A stretch of DNA of 64,000 bases from Bemisia tabaci (GCF_918797505.1 NC_092797.1:28843372-28907371), one strand, 5' to 3'; counted from the first letter of the stretch, positions 29,301 to 37,671 are shown. The notes: generated by a model not told the origin, from the sequence alone. Translations and numbers: made by a program.

Positions 29301-32300
29301 TGAGTTTGAGTTTTTTAATTTTCCGATTCTTCTCTGTTTTCTCATTTAATTAGCTCACAGTTTGTTACCTCGGTTTTTTTTCCGTTAGTTTCGTTTGTTT
29401 TCGACTCTTTCGGTTCGTAAGATTAACTTTGGTTAGCTTGGGTCGAAAAATGGTATTTTAAAATTTTGAGGGAATACTCTCTCAAACGTCCCGTAGAATG
29501 ATGAGCACTATAGTTCTTTTTTGTGCATAGAGCAAAAAATTGTATTTTGATCTGATAATTTTCTGTCTTGAGCATGGCAGGCTCGATTTTTAAACTAGGT
29601 TGTTCTAGAAAAATAGTAAAAGGTTTTTGGTTTCTCCTCAAGTTTTAAATTTTAATATTTTCAGATTCGCACCAAATGTGTCTCCTGCAAACAAACATCA
29701 ATGGTAACACCCATTCATTTACTCCTGTTCGGGTCTCGAAAAGTAGAATATATTGAAAACACAATTCGCCTGGATAACTGGTGAGCTACTTTGCTGATTA
29801 TTTCAACTTCCCTCTATTTTTTCTTGTTTAATAATTTTAGCATAGTTTGGTCAAATATTACTGTAAGGCCTCCATTTATTAGATCTTGAATCAAATGGTA
29901 TCATATTTTATGGGATGAGGGGATCCATAAGACCACTAAACTCTTGAGTACTTTTTGATCAAAAATTTAAGTCAGTTTGGATTCTACATTTTATATTTCT
30001 GAGAATCTCACTCTTTCATCTCAAATTTTTGTCCACAGGGACTCCAATTTTTTTCTTATCTTCAACTATTGAAAGAGATGAAAAAGCGTGCTTGCAAAAA
30101 TTATTTGCTAAATCCCAAATCAGTTAAAAAAATCAGTTCATGATCAAAAAGTTTCAGCCAAAAAAATTTCAGTGCTTCAGACGCTAATGCAGTGCACTGT
30201 TCCACTCTGTTGGTAGTGCAAGAATAACCAAGACTCAGCTTGAATGTATGTAGTCTGATATCATCAATGATCATCCTTATCAGTAAGAATAACAAGATTT
30301 AATGCTCTGAAAATTGGTAAGTCATGAATTTCTGTAAAAATATCTCTAATTTTATTTTACTCTTTCCATGTACAGGATCAACCTAAATATCAATCCAGAG
30401 ATTGCTGCAGCACTTGTTGCTCTTCGACCAGCCATTGAAAGTTTAGTTGTACGAGCATCCAAAGAACCTGAGTCTTTTGCAGAAGTCGGACCATTGGATG
30501 AGAAAGTCCTCAGTTTAGTGCGCAATCTGTGCAAAGTTGATGCAGGCAGTTTTGGAATTGACCAAGCAGGACTCACAGGGTAACTAAATTACGTGTTTCA
30601 CATTCTCCTTTAAACTCATTCAACATAACATCAAATATTCATCAATTAAATCATATTGACCAAAGCTTTTCAGTGACTTGCATCATTGTCTCAGTGACAA
30701 TACAGTATCATAGTTCATATTAAACAAATTAACTGAGTGAAATTAGCCTTTTAATCGTTCAACTAGTTGACACATCTGATAAAATCAATCCGGGAATCTG
30801 TATATTGTTCTGCCACTTACATTTTCATTTGTTCACATTATTTTAAAAGAATGAGCCTCCAAAATGTTGCTCAAGCTCAACATGTGTTTTTCCATCCATG
30901 ACCAAGCAAACATTATTTCGTATTTTAACATGATTTTACAGAGACACGGAGTTGCTCATTGTCTTTCTCAACAGAACTGTAGTGAGCAACTATTTGTGAG
31001 GAAAAATTTCTCCGAACTAAACCGTAATGATGGCTTTCATTGATTTTTTTATGATTGCAGTTTCCAACCATTCAGGCATCAGCAAAGAGATGGAGCGCAT
31101 CTAGGAGATGGTGGCCCTGCACAGAAAATGATGAAATCTGAAGGAGAAGGTGGCAGTGGATTTGGCGGAGGTGGCAGTGGATTTGGTGGAGGTGGCAGAG
31201 GATTCGGTGGAGGATTCCGACGAGGAGGTTATGGAGGTGGATATGGTGGTTATGGAGGTCGTGGACGTGGTCGAGGTGGCGGCGGCTGGGGCAGCAGAGG
31301 TAACAATTCATAGTTTTTATATAATCTACTATGCGTAGAACTGAGGTATTCTTTTGCCAAAAATATCCTAGCAATATCACAATTGGACTCTATTTACTAG
31401 AATACCCGACGTTTTTTCATTCTACCAAAAACAAGAATGTAAACACACTCAAATTTTAAAATTATTCTTCATTTGCGGTCTTGAAAAATTATTTAGGGAA
31501 AATTATCTGTGTGCATCTTATCTTGATCATTTGCTTACATTTTCCTCTCGATTTCCTCCAGCTTTATTGAAATCGTCATGAACAGGCAAATAAATGCATT
31601 TAAACAAAGTCCATTGTTCTACTTTAAAATTTTAAATTAGATCTTACTTCTCAAAACTCGAACTTTCAAGTTCTTTTCATCCCCTTAACAGATGGGTCCT
31701 CTTTCAAACTCTCACTCAAAGTAGGTGCCTTTGCACAACCTAGTCCAAACATCTCTCATCTACTTTTGTATTTTTTGAAACGAAGCTGCATTAGGTGTCC
31801 CATTTTTTTTCTTCCTTCTCCTTTTCCACCTTGTTACTTACAGTTTGGGCCATGTCTCCTAGTGTTTTTCACCTCGAAACCTAGATAGTTTTTATAAATT
31901 CCCCACTGAGTGGGTCACTAAACCTTGTTTATCTTATTGAATATTCTGAAAGTACAATGTGAGTAGATAACGTGGTGATTTTTCAGCATTTTTATGGAGC
32001 CGAAATCGCGGAGAAACCCGCTTTTGAAAAATCTAAAAACTGCAAGACATTTCAAACGCACCCAAATGGCTGGAAACTGACGGTGTTGACGCACTGCGGT
32101 AGTCATATCACAATCTTCTCTCATTTTCCTCTGATGTTTGTTAAAATAAAACATGTTTCAACATGAAATTGTTGCTCGTTTATTACAGCTAACATATGAA
32201 TGAGATTCAAGTCTTGAATTCAAAAGATATAATTTCGACTTTAGTATTGTTTTCATATACAAAGAGTAGATAGACATTTGACGGAAGTCGTGGAAACCCG

Positions 32301-32606
32301 TGCCCGCTTCTGATTGGTGCTGGATGACATCATTCGGCGTGGCGCGAAACCGGGGCGTTTTAAATATGCGTATAAGTTGAGCGATTTGAACTGCGCATTT
32401 CTCGGTTATTGAGTTACTTGTTCGCGTTTTTAATGTGCGCATTGTGTTCTACGCGTAATTTTCCTTCAGAAAACTATATTCGCAAGTCAAAATTTGTTCA
32501 TAGTTTAGTGACCCGTTTACTAGGATTACATCTTAATAGCTCTAGAGCACTTGCTTATCACTGCTTATGTTTTTCAGGTGGTTTCCGGAATGGAGGAGGC
32601 TATTAA
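5255..32606 (+). CDS. mle: DHX9/maleless ATP-dependent RNA helicase, 18 exons, 5' incomplete
   Basis: DEAH/RHA-type nuclear RNA helicase; relatives unwind structured RNA, and in Drosophila MLE remodels roX RNA for dosage compensation. Exons: 5255-5301, 6353-6585, 7535-7690, 8545-8742, 12313-12526, 13701-13940, 15405-15622, 16567-16681, 19401-19495, 20217-20429, 20927-21101, 21624-21800, 22152-22336, 23564-23830, 29665-29780, 30376-30579, 31061-31299, 32578-32606. All junctions are GT-AG and phase-consistent, giving 1039 aa plus TAA. In order the product has the end of dsRBD2, Walker [18 protein letters not shown], the DEIH box, [28 protein letters not shown], the HA2/OB-fold region and a Gly/Arg-rich tail. 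Known homologues are about 1270-1290 aa, so roughly 200 N-terminal residues with dsRBD1 are missing. Introns hold Ginger, Penelope, Spy-like and MITE insertions, none of which breaks an exon. The gene family is near certain; the symbol follows the insect orthologue. Confidence 0.95.
6353..6585 (+). CDS. mle: mle exon b: rest of dsRBD2
   Basis: It continues [17 protein letters not shown] and [16 protein letters not shown], the conserved C-terminal helix of dsRBD2, then a linker. The donor is gtaaac and the exon ends in phase 0. Confidence 0.92.
7535..7690 (+). CDS. mle: mle exon c: linker before helicase core
   Basis: 52 codons between cttttcag and gtaagt. It contains [20 protein letters not shown], which matches the W-rich linker before the helicase core of MLE/DHX9. 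Confidence 0.9.
8545..8742 (+). CDS. mle: mle exon d: Walker A exon
   Basis: 66 codons, phase 0 to 0. It carries [20 protein letters not shown] followed by the ATP-binding loop GNTGCGKTT. The Ginger transposon lies in the following intron. Confidence 0.95.
8850..8853. repeat. Ginger target-site duplication, left (TATA)
   Basis: TATA directly before the TGTCGCAGG terminus. The same four bases follow the right end at 11420-11423. A 4-bp duplication is typical of Ginger elements. Confidence 0.75.
8854..11419 (-). mobile_element. Ginger-type integrase DNA transposon (2566 bp)
   Basis: The termini are TGTCGCAGGCAATTAGTCAA and its inverse, flanked by a TATA duplication. One disabled integrase gene lies inside on the minus strand. 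Each subterminal region has four GCCTAGGC palindromes (8893, 8940, 8960, 8980; 11283, 11303, 11323, 11373), spaced about 20 bp apart in part. There is no LTR and no reverse transcriptase, so it is not an LTR retroelement. TG..CA ends with a 4-bp duplication and an rve core are the Ginger pattern. It sits in the mle intron between the Walker A exon and the motif I/Ia exon, antisense to mle. Confidence 0.85.
9063..10817 (-). pseudogene. Ginger transposase (rve integrase + PHD-like + CXC), two in-frame stops
   Basis: A single frame of 585 codons from the ATG at 10817 to the stop at 9063 is interrupted by TAA at 10611-10613 and TGA at 10098-10100. Both stops are in frame, so no frameshift is needed. 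In order: an N-terminal helical part; an H2C2 zinc motif (H and H near codons 100 and 105, C and C near 133 and 136); the rve core with QVDLVDLQ, Asp in LQSDNG near codon 223 and Glu in QGSVER near codon 260; a Cys-rich PHD-like finger (CCNCQ...CNLCQ); and a C-terminal CXC/tesmin-like cluster with [17 protein letters not shown]. The core resembles KRBA2/GIN1-type domesticated Ginger proteins. The TGA stands where relatives have Trp before PECK. It is probably dead unless the stops are read through. Confidence 0.85.
11420..11423. repeat. Ginger target-site duplication, right (TATA)
   Basis: TATA directly after the right terminus CCTGCGACA, matching 8850-8853. Confidence 0.75.
12313..12526 (+). 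CDS. mle: mle exon e: motif Ia region
   Basis: Begins [15 protein letters not shown] and carries [17 protein letters not shown] and YSVRFES. It ends in phase 1 after FCTV plus G, with donor gtacgt. Confidence 0.95.
12745..13320. mobile_element. MITE family 1, copy 2 (left end worn)
   Basis: The right half matches copy 1 closely and ends CAACAGGCCCATT. The left arm is recognisable from about 12745 (tcgatgagcgcatc), but its outermost ~60 bp are lost or diverged. Confidence 0.6.
13701..13940 (+). CDS. mle: mle exon f: DEIH and SAT motifs
   Basis: 80 codons' worth of sequence, phase 1 to 1. It contains [20 protein letters not shown], the DEIH box followed by ERDVNSDF, and [11 protein letters not shown]. 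The alternative DEIH (rather than DEAH) box is normal for MLE/DHX9. Confidence 0.96.
15405..15622 (+). CDS. mle: mle exon g: charged insert between RecA lobes
   Basis: Begins [18 protein letters not shown], then a Lys/Asp/Glu-rich stretch ([12 protein letters not shown]), then [11 protein letters not shown]. Fly and vertebrate homologues also have a poorly conserved charged insert at this place. Confidence 0.92.
15943..16503. mobile_element. MITE family 1, copy 4 (diverged)
   Basis: The ends read AATGGGTATGTTACAAAATT and GATTGCAACAGACCAAT. Internal pieces (gagctcatcggtgaag, tttttaagcttcctgcc) are shared with copies 1-3. This is the most diverged copy. Confidence 0.5.
16567..16681 (+). CDS. 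mle: mle exon h: start of second RecA lobe
   Basis: [20 protein letters not shown] followed by [15 protein letters not shown], the MPGWN segment (LPGWN in the fly). It ends in phase 1 (G of Gly), donor gtgagt. Its phase fits both the regular next exon at 19401 and the hidden exon at 17844. Confidence 0.95.
17566..17590. repeat. (TTTA)n microsatellite
   Basis: Five to six TTTA/TTTC units followed by a tail reading caacaggacaagtccc. It may be the 3' end of an old retroelement, but I cannot identify it. Confidence 0.5.
17844..18140 (+). CDS. Hidden candidate exon in mle (99 codons, phase 1-1)
   Basis: An open frame with no ATG near its start lies in the intron between mle exons h and i. It opens right after a good acceptor (ttttgttttacag) and stays open to TGA at 18167-18169. 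A possible donor gatg|gtatgg at 18140/18141 gives an exon of exactly 297 bp. Both ends are phase 1, so it joins in frame to exon h (..PLFG) and exon i (GGQQYR..). It reads [18 protein letters not shown], later [17 protein letters not shown] and [19 protein letters not shown] do not recognise the family. It could be a cassette exon, an alternative terminal exon (TGA at 18167, AATAAA at 18442), or a captured fragment of a foreign or retroposed gene. More than 110 open codons in AT-rich intron would be unlikely by chance. Expression is unproven. Confidence 0.45.
19401..19495 (+). CDS. mle: mle exon i: LPLHSQLP segment
   Basis: 95 bp reading [20 protein letters not shown] then [12 protein letters not shown]. 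It matches the fly stretch ILPCHSQIPRDEQ. Phase 1 to 0. Confidence 0.94.
20217..20429 (+). CDS. mle: mle exon j: motifs V and VI
   Basis: 71 codons, with motif [34 protein letters not shown] and motif [17 protein letters not shown]. Confidence 0.97.
20927..21101 (+). CDS. mle: mle exon k: winged-helix/HA2 start
   Basis: [40 protein letters not shown] and VIEAEVLLR, the helicase-associated region after motif VI. Ends in phase 1. Confidence 0.96.
21624..21800 (+). CDS. mle: mle exon l: HA2 domain
   Basis: [20 protein letters not shown] then [15 protein letters not shown]. Phase 1 to 1, donor gtaagt. Confidence 0.96.
22152..22336 (+). CDS. mle: mle exon m: HA2 domain
   Basis: [20 protein letters not shown] then the ratchet-like helical region with [19 protein letters not shown]. 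Phase 1 to 0. Confidence 0.95.
23564..23830 (+). CDS. mle: mle exon n: OB-fold region
   Basis: 89 codons including [20 protein letters not shown] and [11 protein letters not shown], the most conserved piece of the C-terminal OB fold. The next intron carries the Penelope dimer. Confidence 0.96.
24174..24186. repeat. Penelope complex target-site duplication, left
   Basis: AAGATTAACTTTG, repeated exactly at 29419-29431 on the other side of the whole inverted complex. The two copies therefore bracket a single insertion unit. Confidence 0.85.
24239..25393 (-). pseudogene. 5'-truncated Penelope ORF (RT motif C to GIY-YIG)
   Basis: The minus-strand frame runs from [19 protein letters not shown] through the FVDD catalytic motif to the GIY-YIG nuclease domain and the end of the protein. 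It lacks the first ~440 residues, so it cannot encode a full protein. It preserves the uninterrupted sequence at the point where the sister copy carries the Spy-like insertion and so acts as an empty-site control. Confidence 0.88.
25380..25430. repeat. Inverted-dimer junction with slipped TACCAT repeats
   Basis: The junction reads accattaccattaccat next to a T-run of about ten, between the truncated minus copy and the 5' start of the plus copy. The ATGGTA unit is copied from the element's own caatggtaaaa sequence, which looks like slippage during reverse transcription. Confidence 0.55.
25499..29290 (+). pseudogene. Penelope-like RT/GIY-YIG endonuclease gene, split by a MITE
   Basis: The conceptual gene is 25499-26988 joined to 28315-29290, 821 residues, with no stop or frameshift apart from the 1326-bp insertion. 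In order: a basic N-terminal region; the finger [36 protein letters not shown]; motif [14 protein letters not shown]; motif [18 protein letters not shown]; and catalytic [11 protein letters not shown] (FVDD, a variant of YxDD). After the insertion come a thumb/linker and a nuclease domain with [18 protein letters not shown] and the Cys-Cys-His-His arrangement typical of Penelope GIY-YIG domains. The product would nick DNA and reverse-transcribe its RNA. The ATG at 25499 follows the conserved 5' leader. The element was complete before the MITE arrived. Confidence 0.9.
26989..28314. mobile_element. Spy-like palindromic DNA transposon (1326 bp, no TSD, AAA/TTT target)
   Basis: It starts GAGCCGTATGCAAAAACG and ends with the exact inverse. 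The inverted arms are about 640 bp each and near identical, with a hairpin loop of about 50 bp at 27626-27675. It splits the Penelope frame exactly between AAA (26986-26988) and TTT (28315-28317). The sister copy at 25201-25240 (reverse strand) shows the undisturbed AAATTT, so no base was duplicated or lost. Insertion between AAA and TTT without target duplication is the hallmark reported for Spy transposons. No transposase is present, so it is non-autonomous. The 91-codon frames in each arm look like mirror-image shadows. Confidence 0.75.
29370..29418 (+). repeat. Pseudo-LTR stub of the Penelope element
   Basis: After the 3' UTR the sequence ccgttagtttcgtttg and ctctttcggttcgta reappears, identical to the 5' start at 25430-25466. 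This is a partial tandem second copy, as in Penelope pseudo-LTRs. It ends at the right target duplication. Confidence 0.75.
29419..29431. repeat. Penelope complex target-site duplication, right
   Basis: AAGATTAACTTTG, identical to 24174-24186. Confidence 0.85.
29665..29780 (+). CDS. mle: mle exon o: OB-fold end
   Basis: [20 protein letters not shown] then [19 protein letters not shown], matching the fly LFGSRKIDL region. Phase 0 to 2 (TG of Trp). Confidence 0.95.
30376..30579 (+). CDS. mle: mle exon p: C-terminal helical region
   Basis: [20 protein letters not shown] then a moderately conserved helical stretch ending DQAGLT plus GG. The phase 2 exit fits the T that opens exon q. Confidence 0.93.
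31061..31299 (+). CDS. mle: mle exon q: RGG-rich tail
   Basis: Codes for [18 protein letters not shown], then repeated GGSGFGG and GRGRGGGG units, the Gly/Arg-rich RNA-binding and nuclear-transport tail of the family. It splices at gcagcagag|gtaaca to a 29-bp final exon. Confidence 0.9.
31912..32514. mobile_element. 603-bp short-TIR element, copy 1
   Basis: Starts GGGTCACTAAAC and ends GTTTAGTGACCC. A copy of the same length lies at 36363-36965. GT flanks both ends here and AT flanks both ends of the other copy, so a 2-bp target duplication is possible. It contains a GC-richer block near 32300-32440. No coding capacity. It sits in the last mle intron. Confidence 0.7.
32578..32606 (+). CDS. 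mle: mle terminal exon
   Basis: Acceptor tgtttttcag, coding GGFRNGGGY then TAA at 32604-32606. The Gly/Arg/Tyr ending suits the RGG tail (the fly protein also has GGGFRNGD near its end). Confidence 0.88.
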
Positions 32607-33190
32607 AGTATCTTCCTTGAAGCTGATTCTCACAAAACTTTCTAAGATTTCTCACCTTTTCAACAGCCTTTCTTAAGAAAGATGCAGTTTATTTTATCAC
32701 ATTTTATGATTAATGTTCACACTTATTATTAAGTACATTTATTACTGTTTTTAAAACAGAAAGAATGAAGGAACTTTTATGACTGTTGGGTCCAAGTGAG
32801 ATCTTTCGTGAATGAGGAATAGTCTTTATTGAAATGGATTGTGGTTAAGCTGACTGATAGACAGGTTTCCCGGAGCAGAAGTGTATGCACTCTTTAGATA
32901 TGAAGAGGGTGAATATATGTATTATTATGTCATCTTTGACACCTATCTTTTTTTTAATCCAGAGAAACTGGTGACTTGTATGATCTAAAGTGACAGCTGG
33001 TTTGAAACTAGGTACATCAAGTTTGATATATTTTACTATTGCGAGTGCTGATTATGAATATGACTGACGTAAACCCAACGATTATAAATTCCTGTATCAA
33101 TTAAGAAGTGTCAGTAATTTTTTTATTTTATCTTTGTGCTAGTTCGTAATCAGTATTCTTGTCTAAATAAAGTAGTGATGTTTTTTAAGT
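32607..33190 (+). terminator. mle: mle 3' UTR with poly(A) signal
   Basis: The only clear AATAAA after the stop is at 33166-33171, giving a 3' UTR of about 580 bp. Confidence 0.65.
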
Positions 33191-34243
33191 GGTGAAATGA
33201 TGGCTTTTGTTGTTTCCAGTGGAATGCTTTCCCCTGCAATCATTAAAATTAAGCTTAAAATCTGTGTTTGAAAATTACGATTTGAAATTAAAAAATCAAT
33301 GAGAAATAACAAATAAATAAATTAAAATAATAAAAGAGGTACATGGGAAACGGGTCTGAATTTGCTCTTGGTAGATGCTTTTGAGACTTGCTCTCTCTGC
33401 GTTAATTTTGAGATAAGTGGGGCAAAAAAGCAACCTTAGAGCAGTTTCATATACTTTTTCTAACAATAATGTTGGCAAGGAAGGATAGCTCCTCGTTCCT
33501 TGCTGCATGTTTGCTGAAAAATAAGGCAGATGCCCATTTTTCTTCGTGTTGGTCGGGTTAGAATAAATGGCTAAGCGTATTGGATAAAGAGCAGTGCCAT
33601 GTACCACAAGAAAGCACAAGAAGGATATACCGAAACATTCACTTTTCAGTCTGCTCTCCTTGATTTTGGCTTAGGGACTTCAATTTGAAAAGCTCATCAT
33701 GCTCAGGAGGTCGTGAAGAACATGTTATCAAGGAATAACGAAAATTAGTCAATGGTGAATACCTTGGTTTTCTGTGTAGGATCCTTTTTAAAGTTTCAAA
33801 TTTTTAATACGTCATTGTAGTGACTGAAACAGTGAACGTAATGGCAACTCATTTTGTTTCATGCATACCAATGACAACATACTTAGAAGAGCCATGAATT
33901 CACCAAGGAATCCAGTCAGAAAAATTTAACCTGTAATGAAGATGTTCAAATTTTCATGTGAGAGGAAGATAGAGAAGCAAAAAAACGAACGAACCTGAAT
34001 TTCATTTAGTAACATTTAAAAATTTTATACTTTTTATTGGTTACAGCTGAAGACAAATTAATATTTAAAAACTAGTAATTTAAAATGAAAACAATGTAAA
34101 AATGAATAGTACATAATTCTAAAGAAAGAATGATTACACTACATACTTGAAAGAAAATATTTAACAGTGTGAAATAAAGCTAGTTTGACCATATTTCATG
34201 TGTTGATGAATGCCTGGTCTTACAAGAGGATTTCTATGAATTG
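33191..34243. other. Intergenic AT-rich stretch, nothing recognised
   Basis: Lies between the mle 3' end and MITE copy 3. Open frames here have no family resemblance or splice context. No repeat structure seen. Confidence 0.4.
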
Positions 34244-34878
34244 AATGGGCCTGTTGTGAACATCAGCTGGAGCAAAGAGGAGAGTAGTGTCTTACAGAAA
34301 ATGGCTTAAAATCGCTATGAACGCAATAGGAAAGTCAGAAATACACTCCTAACTTCACAATCTGAATAAGAAACGTGCGTTTTTTAAGCCGTTTCAAAAA
34401 CGATACCATGGCACAGGTGAACATTTCATGAGAGGAGTCATTCCCTCCAACCCTTGTGCGCTAAGTTGCCACACGATATTCAACATGGTCGATGCCAACC
34501 CGCCAAAACACACTTGTTGAGACGGGAATTGATCAATTAGCATATTTATATTTACATTTTCCTTGCGTTGATACAAAGGATCCATGGTGCTTCCTCATGA
34601 TTTGCGTGCTGAAGCGTCAGCCATGTTGAGTACTGCAAAGCATCCTTGTGATGTGAGCAAGGGTTAGATGGAGCGACTCCTTTTGCGAAATTTTCACCTG
34701 CGTTGTAGTATCGTTTTTGAAGCGGGAAGCTTAAAAAATGCATATTCCTCATCATGCAGATTGTGAAGTTAGAAGTGTATTTCAGACTTTCCTAAAGCGT
34801 TCATTGTGATTTTTGAGCCGTATTCAATGAGAAACAACTTTTCTTTTCCCTCTAGCTGAAGTTTGCAACAGGCCCATT
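34244..34878. mobile_element. MITE family 1, copy 3 (635 bp)
   Basis: Ends AATGGGCCTGTTGTGAACAT and TTTGCAACAGGCCCATT. The same arm and core sequence as copies 1 and 2, including gtgaacatttcatgagagg and its mirror. Confidence 0.7.
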
Positions 34879-35555
34879 TAAATTGTTTAATTATTCTAAA
34901 ACAGATCAAACTGACTTTTTTAAAGGCAAAGAAAGAAAGAAAACAAACTTTGGTTTAGGTAAAGTTCGAGGGAGACTCCTTTCTTAGAAGAGGTCTATAT
35001 TAAGGTTTTCAGATTAAAAATTTTCAAATGGATAATTTTTAACTGTCATACAACGAACATAATATTCATGTTTATCTCTGAGCAGAACTAATTTGCAGGT
35101 GAGATTCCAAATAAGAGGTGACTTTAGATGAGGCAGAGGGGTGCTGAGTAACGTTGGTAACTCACAGTGAATGCTGTCATCCGCAAAAAAAGCTGTAAAT
35201 CTGATCCAAATCATACTTTCCTTTTCCAAGCAAAATACCCCATTGCAAAGAAACCTGATCAACTTCAGGCTTTATCTTCTATTCATTGAGTACAAAAAAA
35301 TATGAAGCAGTCTTCCTGAAAATTTTGGAATCGGCATGCTTTGGTTTTCTTGTTGACATTTTGTCGGCAAGGAAAATGAAAATTTAGAATAGAGCAACAG
35401 AATTCTTGATTCAGATAGCAGAATGTGTCATGCTTGCTAATGATTGTGAATGGTGTTATCAAACAAAATGGTAACTAAAGAATTTCACTACATTTACGAT
35501 GATCCTGAATGCGTATAAGGGTCCTGATTATCCTGCACATCCTTGATGGAGAGCT

Positions 35556-35822
35556 GATGAGGGTAAACTGCCATGCTGAAGAAGAACGCCGTATGAGCCT
35601 TCAGATGTTGCCAAATTTCCTCTAAATAAAATAAAAATAATCAGGGAAGCCTGTGATAACCCCCCACCCCCATTTTGTTCGCTATCAGGTATTAACTATC
35701 AGAAAATTTTTAAAAAAAATATTCATGACTCCCCATGTAATAAACATTTTATCGGAGGAAATATGGCAACTCTCGAATGTTCATACAGCGTTTTTCCTTT
35801 GCATAGCAGTAAAAGGGTCCAC
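35556..35822. repeat. Short imperfect inverted-repeat element
   Basis: Left arm about 35560-35624 (cgccgtatgagccttcag, gttgccaaatttcctc); right arm 35752-35820 is an imperfect inverse (gaggaaatatggcaac, tcatacagcg). Probably an old MITE; borders unclear. Confidence 0.5.
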
Positions 35823-36362
35823 ACTCATCCCTTACCTCTAGTACAATCTTGACTTGGCCCCTCGTACTTTTAGCTGTTTGCAGAATTTAAAGAGAGCATG
35901 AGTGATAATCTCTGGGTTTTTGACCAAATGCATTTTAAGGAATCTTTTAATGAATAATTAATGAAACTGAAGTACTAAGAAAACCTCATTTGTTAGCTTT
36001 CTTTGATCAGTATGAGTCATTTACAATATTTTACTGACAATTTGAACATTTTTGCTTATCAAGTTGTTGTGAAACTGCTGCCATGGATCAGTAAAATACT
36101 CGAGCGGAGAATGTTGGAGAATCATACAGAAACCGGTGAGAGATATGGAGGGGAGGGAAACTGAAACTGGTGCACTTTTTGAGAAATTAAAACAATATTC
36201 TGTTTTAGAGCTTTCACATTCTATTCCCCATGAAGGAACAGATAAGAGCCCACGCAGTGTAGACTAAACTGAGAAAAGCAAATGATAGTAGTAGACTGCG
36301 ACGGTGAATGATGAATTATTGTCCTAAAATTGATGATGATTTCGCAATTTAATTTCAAAAAT

Positions 36363-36965
36363 GGGTCACTAAACCTTGTTTATTTTATTGAATATTCTGA
36401 AAGTACTATGTCAGTAGATAACGTGGTGATTTTTCCGCACTTTTATGGAGCCGAAATCGCGGAGAAAACCGCTTTTGAAAAATCTAAAAACTGCAAGAAA
36501 TTTCAAACGCACCCGAATGGCGGGAAACTGACGGTGTTGATGTACTGCGGTAGTCATATCGCAGTCTCCTCTCATTTTCCACTGATGTTTGTTAAAATAA
36601 AACGTATTTCAATGTGGAATTGTTGCTTATTTATTACAGCTAACATATGAATAAGATTCGAGTTTTGAATGCAAAAGACATAATTTCGACTTTAGTATTG
36701 TTCTCATATACACACAGTAGATAGACATTTGACTGACGTCGTGGAAACCCGTGCCCGCTTCTGATTGGTGCCGGATGACATCATTCGGTGCGGCGCGAAA
36801 CCTGGGCATTTTAAATTTGCGTATAAGTTGAGCGATTTGAACTGCGCATTTCTCGGTTATTGAGTTACTTGTTCGCGTTTTTAATGTGCGCATCATGTTC
36901 TATGCGTCATTTTCCTTCGGAAAACTATATTCGCAAGTCAAAATTCGTTCATGGTTTAGTGACCC
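36363..36965. mobile_element. 603-bp short-TIR element, copy 2
   Basis: Same ends (GGGTCACTAAAC / GTTTAGTGACCC) and exactly the same length as copy 1. Scattered substitutions distinguish the two. AT flanks both sides. It lies between the convergent mle and SLC7A6OS genes. Confidence 0.7.
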
Positions 36966-37245
36966 ATTATCGCACCTTATGATGTTAAGTGATAAAGAAA
37001 CCTGTGATGGCATTCTGCCTGGTTCTGTCCTTCTTTTTCGGAGGAATACCTCACTGGTCTGTGAAGAAGTCCGAAAGCATTTGTACCTCTTCCTCTTATG
37101 AGGGATTTTATATTTCTCTTAAATTTACTTGAAAAAAAAAGAAGAAAAAAATAGCTATCTAATGAACTGTGAGAACACAATTTAACATGGCTTAGGAGGG
37201 CTTATCAATATGTACAATGGAATTCTGATCTTAGATTAATCAAAA

Positions 37246-37671
37246 TTAAAAGTCATCAGAACCAACTGGATCGTCAAATTCTTCCAGCGATAAATCTGAA
37301 TGATCAGAGGTTGTATCACAATAATCAGAAGCAGATTCTTTTTCTTCTTCATCATCTGATGATAAGTCGTAAAAATCCATGTTATTCATGGCTCGAACCA
37401 TATCCTCTTCATTAATACTATGATCTTCTTTATAACCATCACTACTGGCTTCAGATGAAGTTGATTCCTCATCTGGGTAGTCGTTTCGCCAGTTATTCTC
37501 GTCATTTGAGTCATCAGAACAGTCGAAAAATTCCTCCGAGCCATCCTCATCATCATTCTCTCCACATAAGTCTATTGCAAAAACACTGTACATTCGTTCC
37601 ATTAGCATATCATCAACATCTTCATTGTTCGTTTGTTGATAAATATCATACACATAATTAGTGTTTTCAGT
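37246..37671 (-). CDS. SLC7A6OS: SLC7A6OS exon 4
   Basis: 141 codons plus stop. Starts TENTNYVYDIYQQ after acceptor ttttttcag, contains NNWRNDYPDE, ends in an acidic tail with DDPVGSDDF. Confidence 0.9.
   Translation of the reverse strand, partial: TENTNYVYDIYQQTNNEDVDDMLMERMYSVFAIDLCGENDDEDGSEEFFDCSDDSNDENNWRNDYPDEESTSSEASSDGYKEDHSINEEDMVRAMNNMDFYDLSSDDEEEKESASDYCDTTSDHSDLSLEEFDDPVGSDDF

Larger units (their letters stand above)
24187..29418. mobile_element. Penelope-like retroelement inverted dimer (5232 bp with nested MITE)
   Basis: A minus-strand 5'-truncated copy (24187 to about 25393) is joined head to head to a plus-strand full-length copy (about 25420 to about 29370). A short repeat of the 5' start follows the 3' end. 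The whole is flanked by a 13-bp duplication. Inverted copies and pseudo-LTRs are known habits of Penelope-like elements, which prime reverse transcription at a nick. It sits in the mle intron between exons n and o. The arms are nearly identical at protein level (Q versus R near the end), which suggests they formed together or recently. Confidence 0.88.
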
